Shown piece after piece: positions 1 through 10,549 of a stretch of 64,000 nt of DNA; position 1 is the first letter of the stretch; each line of letters begins with the position of its first letter. The notes beneath the pieces were generated by a model that saw only the letters and a program-made list of their open reading frames with translations, searched no databases and was not told where the DNA came from. Source of the DNA: Cryomorpha ignava (lineage in GTDB: Bacteria > Bacteroidota > Bacteroidia > Flavobacteriales_D > Cryomorphaceae); assembly GCF_010686655.1 (NCBI RefSeq), contig NZ_JAAGVY010000018.1:1-64000 (forward strand), in the 5' to 3' direction. Made by a program: the position numbers and the translations under genes.

Positions 1-1
1 T

Positions 2-112
2 GGTAATTTTATTTCAAATCTACTCTCTGGCTTAATAGCATACTCGTTTTTTCAAAAGAAACCAGCTATAAAATATGAAGCCGATTTTAACACGCTGCCA
101 CAACTATTTTAG
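2..112 (+). CDS. C-terminal fragment of a transposase-like protein (partial at window edge)
   Basis: Reading frame 2 is open from the window edge to a TAG at 110-112 and encodes about 36 residues that include NFISNLLSGLIAYSFFQKKP. From memory, this hydrophobic stretch followed by a short basic tail resembles the C-terminus of IS982-family and related DDE transposases of Bacteroidota. A possible right end of the element is the ...CAGGT at about 122-126, because IS982 ends often begin with ACC. The catalytic part lies outside the window, so family and integrity are unknown. It could instead be the tail of an unrelated protein. Confidence 0.45.
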   Translation, partial: GNFISNLLSGLIAYSFFQKKPAIKYEADFNTLPQLF

Positions 113-471
113 AATCGAACTCAGGTTGTTAGTTATTTGTAAACAGTAAATTTCGATTGAATAATATTCATCCAAGATGCGTTGCATTGAGCGGCGTCGA
201 AATGTGTATAGAGATTAGTTTAGGGATAGGGTACGGGAAGGCATTGAATAACAAGTATTTGACGAATCTAAATTCCCACAGATAGATAACAAATCCAAAC
301 TTCAATTATATTATTTTCGAGTCAACAATGAACTCTTTTTCGCTCTACGAAATTTATATTCAGCGAACTATAATAGGAAAACCAATCTCCTCCTTCCAAA
401 AACCCTTAATCCTCTTAACTCCTTAATGGTTCATTTTTTAAAAAGCCATGAAGGCATTAATCCCCATTTTC
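113..471. other. Intergenic, no gene seen
   Basis: No supported gene here. At 203-219 it holds a near copy (16 of 17 positions) of the ATGTGTGTAGAGATTAG motif that also occurs at 49313-49329 and, inverted, at 48972-48988. Just before it, at about 188-202, is a GAGCGGCGTCGAAAT string of the dispersed intergenic type common in this phylum. Confidence 0.5.
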
Positions 472-506
472 AAAAAAAAAGCCGCTGCAAACTAATGCAA
501 CGGCTT
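472..506 (-). terminator. Intrinsic terminator of the S46 peptidase gene
   Basis: On the minus strand a 9-bp stem (GCCGTTGCA with TGCAGCGGC, one wobble pair) is followed by a run of T residues (the A run at 472-480 on the plus strand). It lies about 40 bp downstream of the peptidase stop codon at 542. Confidence 0.8.
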
Positions 507-541
507 CATAATAAGGTTATACTCTAGAGAATCAACTCCGA

Positions 542-2794
542 TTAATTCATCGCCGGTTCCGGTTCTTTCTTCTCATTCATCCGCTCTCGTGGAGCTTCCG
601 GCAGGGGTGCCTTTGCATTCATATCTTTTACCGATCTGGTTTTTACAAGCGTCATCTCGTCAATTAGGTTTTGAGCACCGCCCATCTTGTCGATAATGAA
701 AAGCACATAGCGAATATCAACCGAAATGGTGCGCTGAATAGATTTTTCAAAATTAATGTCACCGCTCATGGCCTCCCAATTTCCGTCAAAGGCAATACCG
801 ATAAGCTCACCATTTCCGTTTATAACCGGGCTACCCGAGTTGCCACCGGTAATGTCGTTTGTGCTAATGAAGTTTACGTGCAGCTTTCCATCTTTGGCGG
901 CATATTGTCCGTAATTTTTAGCTTCGTAAAGCTCTTTTAATTTGGCCGGTACAATAAACTCATCGTTGTTTGGATCTTCCTTATCCATCACCCCTTCAAG
1001 CGTAGTGTAAAAGTCATAAGTTACTCCGTCTCTTGGTTTGTAATTCGCTATATTTCCAAATGATGCACGCATTGTTGAATTAGCATCAGGATAGAAGTCT
1101 TTATTGGGTTCCATCTCTCTCAAACCTTCCTGAAAAAGGCGGTTTCCTTTTGTAATCAACTCTCTACCTTCAGCGTTTTGCTGTGCCTGTCCGCGGTAAA
1201 TTTCAAATAGATCGTCAGCAACTTCTTTCATCATATCCTTTTCAAATTTCTTCTCATTTGGATTTTCGATAAAAGCAGTCAGTGTATTTTTATCAGTAAA
1301 GAAACTTTTTGAATATACTTTGTCAGCGAATTTATCCCACTTTCCATTGTACTTGTCACCAAGATCGCGCATGTATTGTGGTTGCTGATCTATAGGCACA
1401 TTTTTAGCATAGAGATCCTGCGTTACCGCAAATAGCTTCTTATCAGTAGGAATGTTTGTTTCTTCAAAAAATTCGGCAGTAGCAATTTTAAGATTGTCTT
1501 TTGTCTCTTCTTTATCAATACCGGCTTCCATCGCCATATAGGCTTCTATTTGACGAGCCATTCTATAGGTAAACAAAATTATATCGGCGCCCACAAGTCC
1601 GCCTTCAATTACGTAAGTTCCGCTTATTACATTATTGTCGGTCTCTTTATAACCTTCTTCAATCATGCTAAGTGCATTTCCGTACTTCGCTTTACGTGTC
1701 TCATCGGCATCGGCCCATTCTTGAAACTGTGCTTCGAGTCGCTTTTTTGTACCGATTACGTCATTCTGATTCAGCTGCTCTGTTTGTCCAATAAAGTACT
1801 TCCAGTAGTTAGCAATTTGAGCGTATTTAGCAGCGTATTGCAGGCGCACTGCATCGCTGGCCTTCATATCTCCTCTAAGTGCAGCAAGCTTGGCATCTCG
1901 AATTTCAACAATTGTAGGGTTCTTTTTGGCAATAGCCTGATCCACACCGTAGCTTGTAAGGTAGCGGTCTGTACTTCCGGGATATCCAAAAGTCATTGTA
2001 AAATCACCATCTTCTAAACCGGCAATAGATACAGGCAAGAAGTGCTTGGGCTTCATTGGAATATTGTCTTTACTGTATTCTGCCGGTTTTCCGTCAGGAC
2101 CGGAATACACTCTAAATACCGAGAAATCGCCTGTTTGGCGTGGCCACATCCAGTTGTCGGTATCGCCACCATATTTACCGATTGACGAAGGTGGGGTACC
2201 TACCAATCTTACATCGGTAAATCTTTCGTAAACAAAAAGGTAAAACTCTTTGCCTACATAAAAGCTCTTTACGTTCGCATCGTAATGTGTGCCTTCTTCT
2301 GCTTGATCTGAAATGGCGTCACTTAATTCGGCGATTTTTGCATTGCGTTCAGATTCTGATTCTATTCCTTCAAGTTGAGGTAAAATCTGATCGGTTACAT
2401 CTTCCATGCGTACCAGAAACGATACGAATAGGCCTTCGTTGGGCTTCTCTTCTTCGTAAGATTTAGCCCAGAAACCATTGGTTAGAATATCATCTTCTAC
2501 CGTACTGTTTTCACGAATGGCATCAAAACCACAGTGGTGATTTGTAAGCATCAATCCGTTTGGAGAAACTATTTCGCCGGTACAAAATCCACCCATCGAT
2601 ACTATTGCATCTTTTAGGCTGGAGTTGTTTACGCTGTAAATTTCTTCAGGCGTAAGCTGCAATCCCATTTTTTGAAGATCGCGCTGATTTAAACGCTTAA
2701 TAAGCATGGGCAACCACATACCCTCGTCGGCCTTAACCGGGGCAATGGAAACAATCGCCAGCAAAAGGGCGAGGAGGAACGACTTTTTCATCAT
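542..2794 (-). CDS. S46 family serine dipeptidyl-peptidase, DPP7-like
   Basis: Secreted or periplasmic exopeptidase that removes dipeptides from peptide N-termini. The 750-residue length matches DPP7/DPP11. Residues 1-22 form a signal peptide ending VKA-DEG. The catalytic His lies in TNHHCGFDAI (about residue 87) and the catalytic Ser in GGNSGSPV (S653). The residue 18 after this Ser, which is Gly in DPP7 (broad hydrophobic P1) and Arg in DPP11 (acidic P1), is Gly671 in the string FDGNWEAM, so DPP7-like specificity is inferred. It is followed by its own terminator. The upstream gene (2846-3736) runs the same way with a 51-bp gap. In these organisms such enzymes supply dipeptides from proteins. 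Confidence 0.93.
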   Translation of the reverse strand: MMKKSFLLALLLAIVSIAPVKADEGMWLPMLIKRLNQRDLQKMGLQLTPEEIYSVNNSSLKDAIVSMGGFCTGEIVSPNGLMLTNHHCGFDAIRENSTVEDDILTNGFWAKSYEEEKPNEGLFVSFLVRMEDVTDQILPQLEGIESESERNAKIAELSDAISDQAEEGTHYDANVKSFYVGKEFYLFVYERFTDVRLVGTPPSSIGKYGGDTDNWMWPRQTGDFSVFRVYSGPDGKPAEYSKDNIPMKPKHFLPVSIAGLEDGDFTMTFGYPGSTDRYLTSYGVDQAIAKKNPTIVEIRDAKLAALRGDMKASDAVRLQYAAKYAQIANYWKYFIGQTEQLNQNDVIGTKKRLEAQFQEWADADETRKAKYGNALSMIEEGYKETDNNVISGTYVIEGGLVGADIILFTYRMARQIEAYMAMEAGIDKEETKDNLKIATAEFFEETNIPTDKKLFAVTQDLYAKNVPIDQQPQYMRDLGDKYNGKWDKFADKVYSKSFFTDKNTLTAFIENPNEKKFEKDMMKEVADDLFEIYRGQAQQNAEGRELITKGNRLFQEGLREMEPNKDFYPDANSTMRASFGNIANYKPRDGVTYDFYTTLEGVMDKEDPNNDEFIVPAKLKELYEAKNYGQYAAKDGKLHVNFISTNDITGGNSGSPVINGNGELIGIAFDGNWEAMSGDINFEKSIQRTISVDIRYVLFIIDKMGGAQNLIDEMTLVKTRSVKDMNAKAPLPEAPRERMNEKKEPEPAMN

Positions 2795-2845
2795 AATTCT
2801 TAATTTCTAAAAAGGTGTAAAGTTAAGTTTTTGAGAGTGCAATAA

Positions 2846-3736
2846 TTAATTTCGATATTTATATTCGTATGTGGTGATTACAATTAGTTGATTTTCTTCT
2901 TCGCGTTTTAATTCAGCTTTTAAGTGCATGTTTTTACCGAGGTACACAAATTCGGTGCGATACATCACTGCATCATCTACTAGCTTTCGCTCTTCAAGCA
3001 GGTTGCCCACATCGTCGTAGCTGTATTGCAAGGTATAGGGATTTGAACCATCGCTTATGGTTTTTTCAGAAAGCCAGCCTCGATCATTGTAGGCGTAAGT
3101 TTCTTCCAATCTTCCACTGCTCATGATATACGTTTTGAGGTATTTTACCAAGTATTTATTTTCGTCGTAATAACGAATTTCCTTCAAATAAGGCCTTCCA
3201 ACAGAGTTGTGCAAGGTGGAGTGAAGCTGGTTTTCGTAGGTTTTATAATCGTAAATCTCGGCGGTTATTTCGGTTCCCAGCGACCTGTCAAGCGAGGCAG
3301 TAAGTGAACTGTATCGTTCGGCACGGCCGTATCTCAATACAATGGGTCGCCCACTATTATCGTATTCGTAGCAATAGCTATACATACCTGCTGCGTCATT
3401 TCTCACCTCACATTCCAGTCGGCCATTGGTGTATTCAAAAAAAGTAATGCTCGTATCGCGGAGTTTTTGATTGATGTGCGAAATCATTTTCAAATCGCCA
3501 TTCTCATAAAAATGATACACATCTATCCGGTAGCTGTCGCGAATGCGGTCACCGTCTTTCTTTACATCCACACTACAGCGTATTTCTGAAATCTTATTGG
3601 TGCGGATAAAAGTGCTATTAAACTTGGTGTGGAGACCGAATTCCATTCCTACAGGTGGTTGCACAAGCTGGCCAAAACCCGATGGGCTTAATGCGATTAG
3701 TGCTAAGAAAAGCAAAAGGAGTCTATTGGCTTTCAA
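2846..3736 (-). CDS. Secreted hypothetical protein with YD/RHS-like repeats
   Basis: A 296-residue protein with an N-terminal signal peptide ([21 protein letters not shown]). The body repeats short Y-x-Y/YDxxG strings such as [21 protein letters not shown] and [12 protein letters not shown]. These resemble the wrapped beta-strand repeats of YD/RHS-type and MORN-like secreted proteins. No enzymatic motif is visible. Its start overlaps the 3' end of the upstream DUF255 gene by 14 bp, so the two are probably co-transcribed. Function is unknown; a periplasmic or surface location follows from the signal peptide. It is far too short to be a full RHS toxin. Confidence 0.75.
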   Translation of the reverse strand: MKANRLLLLFLALIALSPSGFGQLVQPPVGMEFGLHTKFNSTFIRTNKISEIRCSVDVKKDGDRIRDSYRIDVYHFYENGDLKMISHINQKLRDTSITFFEYTNGRLECEVRNDAAGMYSYCYEYDNSGRPIVLRYGRAERYSSLTASLDRSLGTEITAEIYDYKTYENQLHSTLHNSVGRPYLKEIRYYDENKYLVKYLKTYIMSSGRLEETYAYNDRGWLSEKTISDGSNPYTLQYSYDDVGNLLEERKLVDDAVMYRTEFVYLGKNMHLKAELKREEENQLIVITTYEYKYRN

Positions 3737-5768
3737 ACTTTTTTCTAAGTCTTATTATTTCAATTTTTGCAGCTTCTATGGTCTCTACCGGTTTCAAACA
3801 AGCGTGATTTTGACAGATATAGATCAATGTTTTTTCTGCTTCATAACGATCGGCGAAGATAGGCAACCTACTGTTTTTATCGCTTACAGCCAATATAAAA
3901 TATGATAAATCGCCCTTTTTCATTTCTTGGTGATATTCATGAGCGTTTTCGCCAATAATTACAAGCTCCGGAGAGCCCATTACATTCTGCAAATACAGAT
4001 TTGCCCAATTGCCATAACCTTCGGGATATTCTATCATACTTTTTTCTACTGCAGAGAGAAGTCTATTTGCGATTTCAGTATAATATGGCAAACTTAAATA
4101 AGCACCAAGTATGTGTAAACTCCTTGCCATTACAGAGTTTGACGATGGAATAACATTATCGCTAAGCTCTACCGGACGGTTTATTAAATCTGACTGATCT
4201 GAAGATGTAAAAAAGAAAATTCCTTTTTCTCTGTCGTAAAATTGGTCTATGGCAATAGCTGTAAATTCTTTAGCGCGATTAAGAGCTTCTTCATCAAAGG
4301 TGGTTTGATAGAGGTCTATCCACGCCGAAATCAGAAAAGCATAGTCTTCCAAAAATCCAAATTCACTTGCTTTACCGGTTTTCCATGAGTGCGTAAGTTT
4401 TCCGGTGGTTGCATCAAAAAACTCATTATCAATAAATTTTAGAATGCCTTTAGCATCGGTAAGTGCCGTTTCATCGCCTGTGGCGGCATAGGTTTTTAGT
4501 AGCCCGCTTGCTAGCATGGCGTTCCACGAACAAAGGGTCTTGTCGTCAGTAAGTGGTCGGGTACGCTTTCCGCGAATGGCTAATAATTGTTCATTTAGCG
4601 TATCGAAATTGGCTATGGTTTCCTTTTCAGAAATATTTATGGCGGAGGCTATTTCCTTGAAAGATCCTTTGCGCACCGGAATAAGCTTTCCTTCCCAAAG
4701 CGCATGACTATCAGTAAAATAAAATTTTGAAAATGCGTCAAGCAATCCTTCAGCTTTTAATTCTGCAGTTTCAAAAGTGTAAAATTTGCCTTCCACACCT
4801 TCGCTATCGGCATCGAGCGCACTGTAATAACTTCCATTTGCTTCTGCCATTTCGCGCCGCAGCCAGCCAGTAATCCCTTCTGAAATGTGCAGATAGTCTG
4901 ATTTTTTATAATGATTATATGCCTCTGCATACAGGGTTAGCAACTGCGCATTGTCGTACAGCATTTTTTCAAAATGGGGCACTTTCCAGAATTTATCGGT
5001 TGAATATCTGGTAAAACCGCCACCCACCTGATCGTAAATTCCGCCTTGTGCCATTTTATCGAGGGTTAGCTCTACATGGTTTAAAAGCGACTTGTCGTTT
5101 TTGATTATTCCGTACCGAAGCAGGAAAATATAATTTACCGGAAGGGGAAATTTGGGAGCTTTATCAGGGCCGCCATATGTGTTGTCCATCCGCGACTCCC
5201 AGTTTTTTATTGCATCGCTAAGGCTTTTCTCTTCCCAGACTTTTCTGCTGTCGTGTACCGCAATTGAACCCGAAACCTGCATGCCTTCGGCTAATTTATC
5301 ACCATATTCCTGCACATCTTTAGGTGTTTTTTGCCAAAGATCTGATAGCTGATTTAAAATATCAATCCAGTTGACTTTTGGAAAATAGGTGCCTCCATAA
5401 ACCGGTTTCCCATCGGGTGTTGTAAAGCAATTGAGCGGCCAGCCGCCCTGTTTTCGCATGGCTTGCACGGCGTCCATATACACTTGATCTACATCGGGTC
5501 GTTCCTCGCGATCGACTTTTACGCATACGAAATTATCGTTCATTAGCTGTGCAACTTCTTCGTTTTCAAAGCTTTCTCGCTCCATTACATGGCACCAATG
5601 GCAAGCACTGTAGCCAATGCTTACTAGCATAAGCTTATTTTCGGCGGCAGCCTTCTGCCTCGCTTCATTGCCCCAGGGAAGCCAGTTTACGGGATTGTGC
5701 GCATGTTGCAGCAAGTAGGGGCTACTTTCCTTACTAAGTGCATTTGTGTGTTTCGGATCGTTTGGCAT
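3723..5768 (-). CDS. DUF255 thioredoxin-domain protein (YyaL/SPATA20 family)
   Basis: A 681-residue protein with the family architecture: an N-terminal thioredoxin-like domain (residues ~1-170) that starts with [15 protein letters not shown] and carries a SACHWCHVM redox CxxC, followed by an (alpha/alpha)6-barrel-like region ([30 protein letters not shown]). It has no signal peptide, so it is cytoplasmic. The biochemical role of this widespread family is not established; thiol redox or sugar-epimerase-like activity has been suggested from fold. It overlaps the downstream secreted repeat protein by 14 bp. The start ATG at 5768 gives the conserved N-terminus. Confidence 0.9.
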   Translation of the reverse strand: MPNDPKHTNALSKESSPYLLQHAHNPVNWLPWGNEARQKAAAENKLMLVSIGYSACHWCHVMERESFENEEVAQLMNDNFVCVKVDREERPDVDQVYMDAVQAMRKQGGWPLNCFTTPDGKPVYGGTYFPKVNWIDILNQLSDLWQKTPKDVQEYGDKLAEGMQVSGSIAVHDSRKVWEEKSLSDAIKNWESRMDNTYGGPDKAPKFPLPVNYIFLLRYGIIKNDKSLLNHVELTLDKMAQGGIYDQVGGGFTRYSTDKFWKVPHFEKMLYDNAQLLTLYAEAYNHYKKSDYLHISEGITGWLRREMAEANGSYYSALDADSEGVEGKFYTFETAELKAEGLLDAFSKFYFTDSHALWEGKLIPVRKGSFKEIASAINISEKETIANFDTLNEQLLAIRGKRTRPLTDDKTLCSWNAMLASGLLKTYAATGDETALTDAKGILKFIDNEFFDATTGKLTHSWKTGKASEFGFLEDYAFLISAWIDLYQTTFDEEALNRAKEFTAIAIDQFYDREKGIFFFTSSDQSDLINRPVELSDNVIPSSNSVMARSLHILGAYLSLPYYTEIANRLLSAVEKSMIEYPEGYGNWANLYLQNVMGSPELVIIGENAHEYHQEMKKGDLSYFILAVSDKNSRLPIFADRYEAEKTLIYICQNHACLKPVETIEAAKIEIIRLRKKFESQ

Positions 5769-5849
5769 TGGAGAAGTTGATTAGGAAGAGTTTATGCACT
5801 TAGATGCTCACTATGACCGCTTCGCGGTTAAAAAACAAACATTGACGCA

Positions 5850-6305
5850 TCAAAAAGTTGCTTTGTGCTCGTAATCGAAATCAAATTTCTTTCCGATAAT
5901 AAACGTTTTGGCTTTCGCTGTTCCTTTAATTTCTATGTTAACGCTGCGCTTTACCGATGCTCCTATAATAATTGGAATAAGCTGAACACTTCCGGCAGTA
6001 AAATCGGTGCGTATTCTAAAATCGATAAAATCATCAAAATTAGCGGGTATCACCACTTTGTCGAGCAATTTGGCTTCACCTGCTTGCCTGCCGTCCAGAA
6101 AAAGATCAGCATCAGTGCTCTGCACTTTTATTTTGTAATTATTCGGATTGTAAACTTTTGCGCTTCCGCGAATTTCAATTCCGTTTTTATCGAGTTTTTC
6201 AATTTTTATCTCTCGAATGTCGCGCAATTCCACATCGCTGTAATCACATGCCGTGAGCAGGATTACAGCGACCAGGAATAAAAATTTACTTCGAAAGTTC
6301 AGCAA
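5850..6305 (-). CDS. LEA-type-2 domain lipoprotein
   Basis: The frame stays open up to 6404, but the hydrophobic stretch FRSKFLFLVAVILLTAC is a lipoprotein signal with a lipobox Cys, so I prefer a TTG start at 6305 (151 residues). ATGs at 6371 and 6404 would put an odd extension in front. The mature part (IEIRGSAKVYNPNNYKIKVQSTDADLFLDGRQAGE read in pieces) is a LEA14/WHy-like beta-sandwich: conserved 'NPN' and strands typical of LEA_2. It is probably anchored in the periplasmic leaflet of a membrane; role unknown. It overlaps the 3' end of the upstream M20 peptidase gene, which implies translational coupling. Confidence 0.75.
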   Translation of the reverse strand: MLNFRSKFLFLVAVILLTACDYSDVELRDIREIKIEKLDKNGIEIRGSAKVYNPNNYKIKVQSTDADLFLDGRQAGEAKLLDKVVIPANFDDFIDFRIRTDFTAGSVQLIPIIIGASVKRSVNIEIKGTAKAKTFIIGKKFDFDYEHKATF

Positions 6306-7656
6306 AGTGCTTGTAGAATAGCGGAATTGTTTCAATGCCTTTGTAGTAGTTAAAGAGTCCGTAATTTTCATTGGGTGAGTGGATTTTATTTGAATCCAAC
6401 CCAAATCCCATCAGGATTGTTTTTAGACCCAGTGTTTTCTCGAAAAGTGATACGATAGGAATTGAACCACCTCCACGCATCGGAATCGGTTTCTTGCCAA
6501 AGGCTTCTTCCATAGCCATTTCAGCAGCGCGGTACGCTACAGAATCTATTGGCGTTACAGCAGGTTCACCACCGTGATGCGGAATGACTTTCACCTTCAC
6601 GTAGTCTGGTGCAATATTATTGAAATGACGTGTAAACTTATCTGTTATTTCTTTGGAAGTCTGATTTGGAACCAATCGCATAGAAATTTTGGCGTAAGCC
6701 TTAGATGGCAATACCGTTTTGGCACCCGGCTGGGTATATCCACCCCAAATACCGTTTACATCAAGCGTAGGTCGAATGCTTCCGCGCTCTAAGGTGGTAA
6801 ATCCTTTTTCTCCATGCACTTCATTAATTCCGAGGTCTTCGGTGTATTCCTTCTCATCAAATGGGGCAGAGTTAAGACCAATGCGCTCCTCTGGAGTTAA
6901 ATCATTTACATTGTCATAAAATCCGGGAATGGTAATGCGGTTGTTGTCATCAGTTAGAGAGGCAATCATCTTGCAAAGCACATTTATTGGATTTGCAACG
7001 GCACCTCCATATATTCCGCTGTGCAGATCTCGGTTTGGGCCCGTAACTTCTACTTCCATATAGCTAAGCCCTCGCAAGCCCATAGTGAGGCTTGGAGTAT
7101 CGTTAGAGAGCATGGCAGTATCAGATACAAGAACAACATCGGCCTTGAGCTTCTCCTTATTGGCTTCCAAAAATGGCCCCAGACTATCAGAACCCACTTC
7201 TTCTTCGCCCTCTATCATAAACTTGATATTGCAGGCGAGCGAATCGGTTTGCATCATGGCCTCAAATGCCTTCACGTGCATGTACACTTGCCCCTTATCG
7301 TCGGCAGATCCGCGCGCAATCACTGTACCGTCTTTTACCACTGGCTCAAATGGCGGTGAGTCCCACAGCTCAAGTGGGTCGGCCGGTTGCACATCATAAT
7401 GTCCGTAAACCAAAACCGTAGGAAGATTTTCGTCGATAATTTTTTCACCATAAACAATTGGGTACCCACCTGTTTCACAAACTTCTACCTTGTCGGCTCC
7501 CGCTTCTTCGAGTTTCTTTTTCAGAAAATCGGCGGCTTTTAATATGTCACCTTTAAAAGATGCATCGGTACTTACCGAAGGTATTTTGAGTAAATCAATA
7601 AGTTCCTGAAGGAATCTGTCTTTATTTGATTCCAGGTATTTTGTAGTATCTGTCAT
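6286..7656 (-). CDS. M20 family metallo-dipeptidase (CNDP/PepV-like)
   Basis: A 456-residue cytosolic dinuclear zinc peptidase. Metal and catalytic motifs are visible: VYGHYDVQPAD (first zinc His and Asp), ARGSADDKGQ (bridging Asp), EGEEEVGS (catalytic Glu plus ligand) and the C-terminal HSPNE His. The inserted lid/dimerisation domain occupies residues ~205-370. Similarity of the motif layout to carnosinase-type M20 enzymes suggests it hydrolyses dipeptides or tripeptides. It has no signal peptide. The ATG at 7656 is the only sensible start. The downstream LEA lipoprotein overlaps its last codons. Confidence 0.93.
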   Translation of the reverse strand: MTDTTKYLESNKDRFLQELIDLLKIPSVSTDASFKGDILKAADFLKKKLEEAGADKVEVCETGGYPIVYGEKIIDENLPTVLVYGHYDVQPADPLELWDSPPFEPVVKDGTVIARGSADDKGQVYMHVKAFEAMMQTDSLACNIKFMIEGEEEVGSDSLGPFLEANKEKLKADVVLVSDTAMLSNDTPSLTMGLRGLSYMEVEVTGPNRDLHSGIYGGAVANPINVLCKMIASLTDDNNRITIPGFYDNVNDLTPEERIGLNSAPFDEKEYTEDLGINEVHGEKGFTTLERGSIRPTLDVNGIWGGYTQPGAKTVLPSKAYAKISMRLVPNQTSKEITDKFTRHFNNIAPDYVKVKVIPHHGGEPAVTPIDSVAYRAAEMAMEEAFGKKPIPMRGGGSIPIVSLFEKTLGLKTILMGFGLDSNKIHSPNENYGLFNYYKGIETIPLFYKHFAELSK

Positions 7657-7832
7657 ATTATTGGATTTCTATAAGGTCGCCAAATATAAGAAATTCAAAA
7701 CCCTTTTTGTTTTTAGGAACTACGGTACATTTTTACTAATTTTATAACTTTAACTTTAGGGCAACTTTGCGGATGGTGCGCCGTCAGGTAGAGTAGTATC
7801 AAATTAGTTTTTTGATTACATTAAAATCTATC

Positions 7833-10514
7833 ATGCTGAAAAGACTTCTATCTACTTCATTTATATTTGCTTTCATAGCTGTTTCGACGAGTTTAACTGC
7901 TCAAATACAGATAGATACCACCTTAACTCCTGAGCAATTGGTTCAAGATGTTCTATTAGGAAATGGTGTTAGTGTGTCTAATATTACATTTAATGGACAG
8001 CCGGCCAATACACTAAATGCGCAAGCGGCTCATTATATCGGGCCAAGTAATTTCGTGGAATTTCCAGAAGGAATTCTACTTAAATCGGGTCATGCTTTTG
8101 ATGTTCAGGATCCGACGTTTTTTCCACCCTTTAACCCCCCTTTTCCGGACCCCAATATTCAAAGCGATAATGACTTAGAAGATATTTGCGGTCAAAACAT
8201 TAATAACGCCGCCATTTTGGAGTTTGATTTTGTTCCTAATGGCGATTCGCTGGTGTTTCGATACGTGTTCGCATCCCAAGAATATCCCTCTTTTACATGT
8301 TCAAGTTTTAATGATGCTTTTGGTTTCTTTATCAGTGGTCCCGGAATTAATGGCCCGTTTGAAAACAATGCGATAAATCTTGCTCTTATTCCGGGAACCA
8401 ATATTCCGGTTGCAATCAATACTGTGAACTCAGGAACACCCAGCGGTGGAAATGCACAACCCTGTCTTAATGCCAATCCGAATTTTGTTGAAGATAGCCA
8501 ATACTTCGTTGAGAATGGGGATGAGCCGGAAGGTGATATTCAGTTTCCGGGTATGACGGTTGCTCTTTCGGCTTTCGCCAATGTGCTGTGTGGTGAAACT
8601 TACCACATAAAACTTGCCATTGCAGATGCATCTGATGGTGCACTCGATTCAGGCGTTTTCCTCGAAGCGGGTTCATTTACATCAAATAGCTCCGTGCAAG
8701 TTAATCTAGACATTCCTGTAGGTGTTAACGACTCTACACTCTACGAAGGTTGTGGTAGCGCAAATCTTCAATTTATCCGTCCCGGCGAAGGTGCAGGTCT
8801 TCTGGAAATTGCCTATCTCGATATTTCCGGTTCAGCAATTAATGGCGTTGACTACATACCGATGCTGCCAGATAGTGTAATCTTTCCTGCTGGGGTTGAT
8901 ACAGTTACTTTTGAGCTCTTTGCCCCAAACGACGCCAACTTTGAAGGCGAAGAATTTGCGCATATCCAAATTACCAATATCGCATCAGATTGTTCCGGAG
9001 CAGTAGTTACTTCCGAATTTCAATTTTATGTTAATGAAGCCGAACCGCTTCAAGTATCCGGATTTGACGGAACTCTGATAGATTGCCACGACGATATTCA
9101 ACTTTTCCCAACCGTTTCGGGTGGGTATGGCGAATACAATTATTCATGGAGCAATGGCATGAATACCGATTCCGTAACAGTTTCTCCGGGGCAAACTACG
9201 ACCTTTTTTCTGGTCGTATCAGATACCTGTGGTGTAAACGCGGTGCAAACCACTTTCGATGTGGAAGTGCCTGTTTATCCACCTGTTCAAGTTGTCTTGC
9301 CCGAAGATTTTGAAGTCGCCCAATGCGATGTTACTGTAAATCTTATCCCCCAAGTATCAGGCGGTTTTGGAAATTATGACTATTACTGGACAGGCAATGG
9401 TGCTTTGATTAGCGAAAATCCTGCGCTTAACTTTCTGGTAGAAGAAACAACTGATATTGTGCTTGTTGCCACCGATGATTGCGATGCCACAGGAAGTGAT
9501 GATATACGCGTAACCATTCCACAGGTTGAAATCACCGCTTTCCTTCCCGATGCTTTCGAAGCAAATTCATGTTTAGAAGATATATTATTACCGGCTATTG
9601 CCGAAGGTGGAATAGGACAGAAAAAATATGTTTGGATAGTAGATGGTATTTCTCAAGACACCACACTTTCTACCTACTTTATGTATAGTCCGTCTATGGG
9701 TCAAAATGTGGTAATAAAGGCAATTGATGAATGTGAAAATTTTGGTTCCGATAGTACCTTTATTCCATTTAATTTTCCGGAAGTAGAAATTACTGCTTCT
9801 GCAGATACCTCTATCTGTCCCAAAACTACTGCACTGCTTCAAGTAGATGTGCTTAATGGATCGGGAGGATACCATATAGATTGGGGAGATTCAGACTCAA
9901 CCTCTTATTTGGTCAAGCCAAAAGGCGATCAAAACTACACAGTAGTGGTAACCGATACCTGCGGAATGCGTGCCGAGAAAAGGATAAATGTAAGGGTACG
10001 AGAGGTAAAAGCCGATTTCGATTATATATATAAGGACTATTACGGTCTTGAATTTACCAACTATTCCAGAGCCATTAACCCAACTTTCTTTTGGAATTTT
10101 GGAGATGAAGAAACCAGTACCGAGCGCAACCCCATTCATTTCTATGAGGAATCTCTACCTTACAGGGTTATGCTTACCACTACGGACGACATAGGGTGCA
10201 GAGACTCTGTATTTTTTAGAACTATACCTCCACTAGAAATTTTTATTCCAACATCATTTACACCAAATGGCGATGGAATCAATGATCTTTTTGGTGTGGA
10301 AGGCTCTAATATCAAAGAATTTTCAATGCGCATTTACGACCGTTGGGGGCATCTTGTATTCCATGCCAACGACATAGATGAGAAATGGAATGGTGCAAAT
10401 AATGACGATGGTTACCATTCAGGTGCGGCAATTTACTCTTATTTTATTCGCTATAAAGGTGAAAAAGAGGAAGATGCAATAGAAGTAACAGGAAATATTA
10501 CTGTAATCCGCTAA
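7833..10514 (+). CDS. Choice-of-anchor L surface protein with PKD-like and T9SS type B C-terminal domains
   Basis: About 893 residues. A TTG at 7812 also opens the frame, but the ATG at 7833 gives a clean signal peptide (LKRLLSTSFIFAFIAVSTSLTAQ). The N-terminal choice-of-anchor L domain (residues ~25-290) has FVFASQEYPSFT-like and GFFISGPG motifs, here YVFASQEYPSF and NAINLALIPGTNIPVAIN. Next comes a Calx-beta-like region, then several Ig/SprB-like repeats ending in VVSDTCG/ATDDCD. A PKD domain (FFWNFGDEETS) and a gliding-motility-type C-terminal domain (PTSFTPNGDGINDLFGVEG, YDRWGHLVF) follow. Type B T9SS cargo is typically exported and attached to or released from the cell surface. It is a tandem paralog of the next gene, 35 bp downstream. 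Confidence 0.92.
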   Translation: MLKRLLSTSFIFAFIAVSTSLTAQIQIDTTLTPEQLVQDVLLGNGVSVSNITFNGQPANTLNAQAAHYIGPSNFVEFPEGILLKSGHAFDVQDPTFFPPFNPPFPDPNIQSDNDLEDICGQNINNAAILEFDFVPNGDSLVFRYVFASQEYPSFTCSSFNDAFGFFISGPGINGPFENNAINLALIPGTNIPVAINTVNSGTPSGGNAQPCLNANPNFVEDSQYFVENGDEPEGDIQFPGMTVALSAFANVLCGETYHIKLAIADASDGALDSGVFLEAGSFTSNSSVQVNLDIPVGVNDSTLYEGCGSANLQFIRPGEGAGLLEIAYLDISGSAINGVDYIPMLPDSVIFPAGVDTVTFELFAPNDANFEGEEFAHIQITNIASDCSGAVVTSEFQFYVNEAEPLQVSGFDGTLIDCHDDIQLFPTVSGGYGEYNYSWSNGMNTDSVTVSPGQTTTFFLVVSDTCGVNAVQTTFDVEVPVYPPVQVVLPEDFEVAQCDVTVNLIPQVSGGFGNYDYYWTGNGALISENPALNFLVEETTDIVLVATDDCDATGSDDIRVTIPQVEITAFLPDAFEANSCLEDILLPAIAEGGIGQKKYVWIVDGISQDTTLSTYFMYSPSMGQNVVIKAIDECENFGSDSTFIPFNFPEVEITASADTSICPKTTALLQVDVLNGSGGYHIDWGDSDSTSYLVKPKGDQNYTVVVTDTCGMRAEKRINVRVREVKADFDYIYKDYYGLEFTNYSRAINPTFFWNFGDEETSTERNPIHFYEESLPYRVMLTTTDDIGCRDSVFFRTIPPLEIFIPTSFTPNGDGINDLFGVEGSNIKEFSMRIYDRWGHLVFHANDIDEKWNGANNDDGYHSGAAIYSYFIRYKGEKEEDAIEVTGNITVIR

Positions 10515-10549
10515 AAGCGTATATTTACCGACTCTTAATCTTATTTATT

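Noticed and set aside
5816-5831. ACCGCTTCGCGGT hairpin as terminator between DUF255 and LEA genes
   Set aside because: The T run is on the wrong side for the minus-strand transcript; it may be chance.
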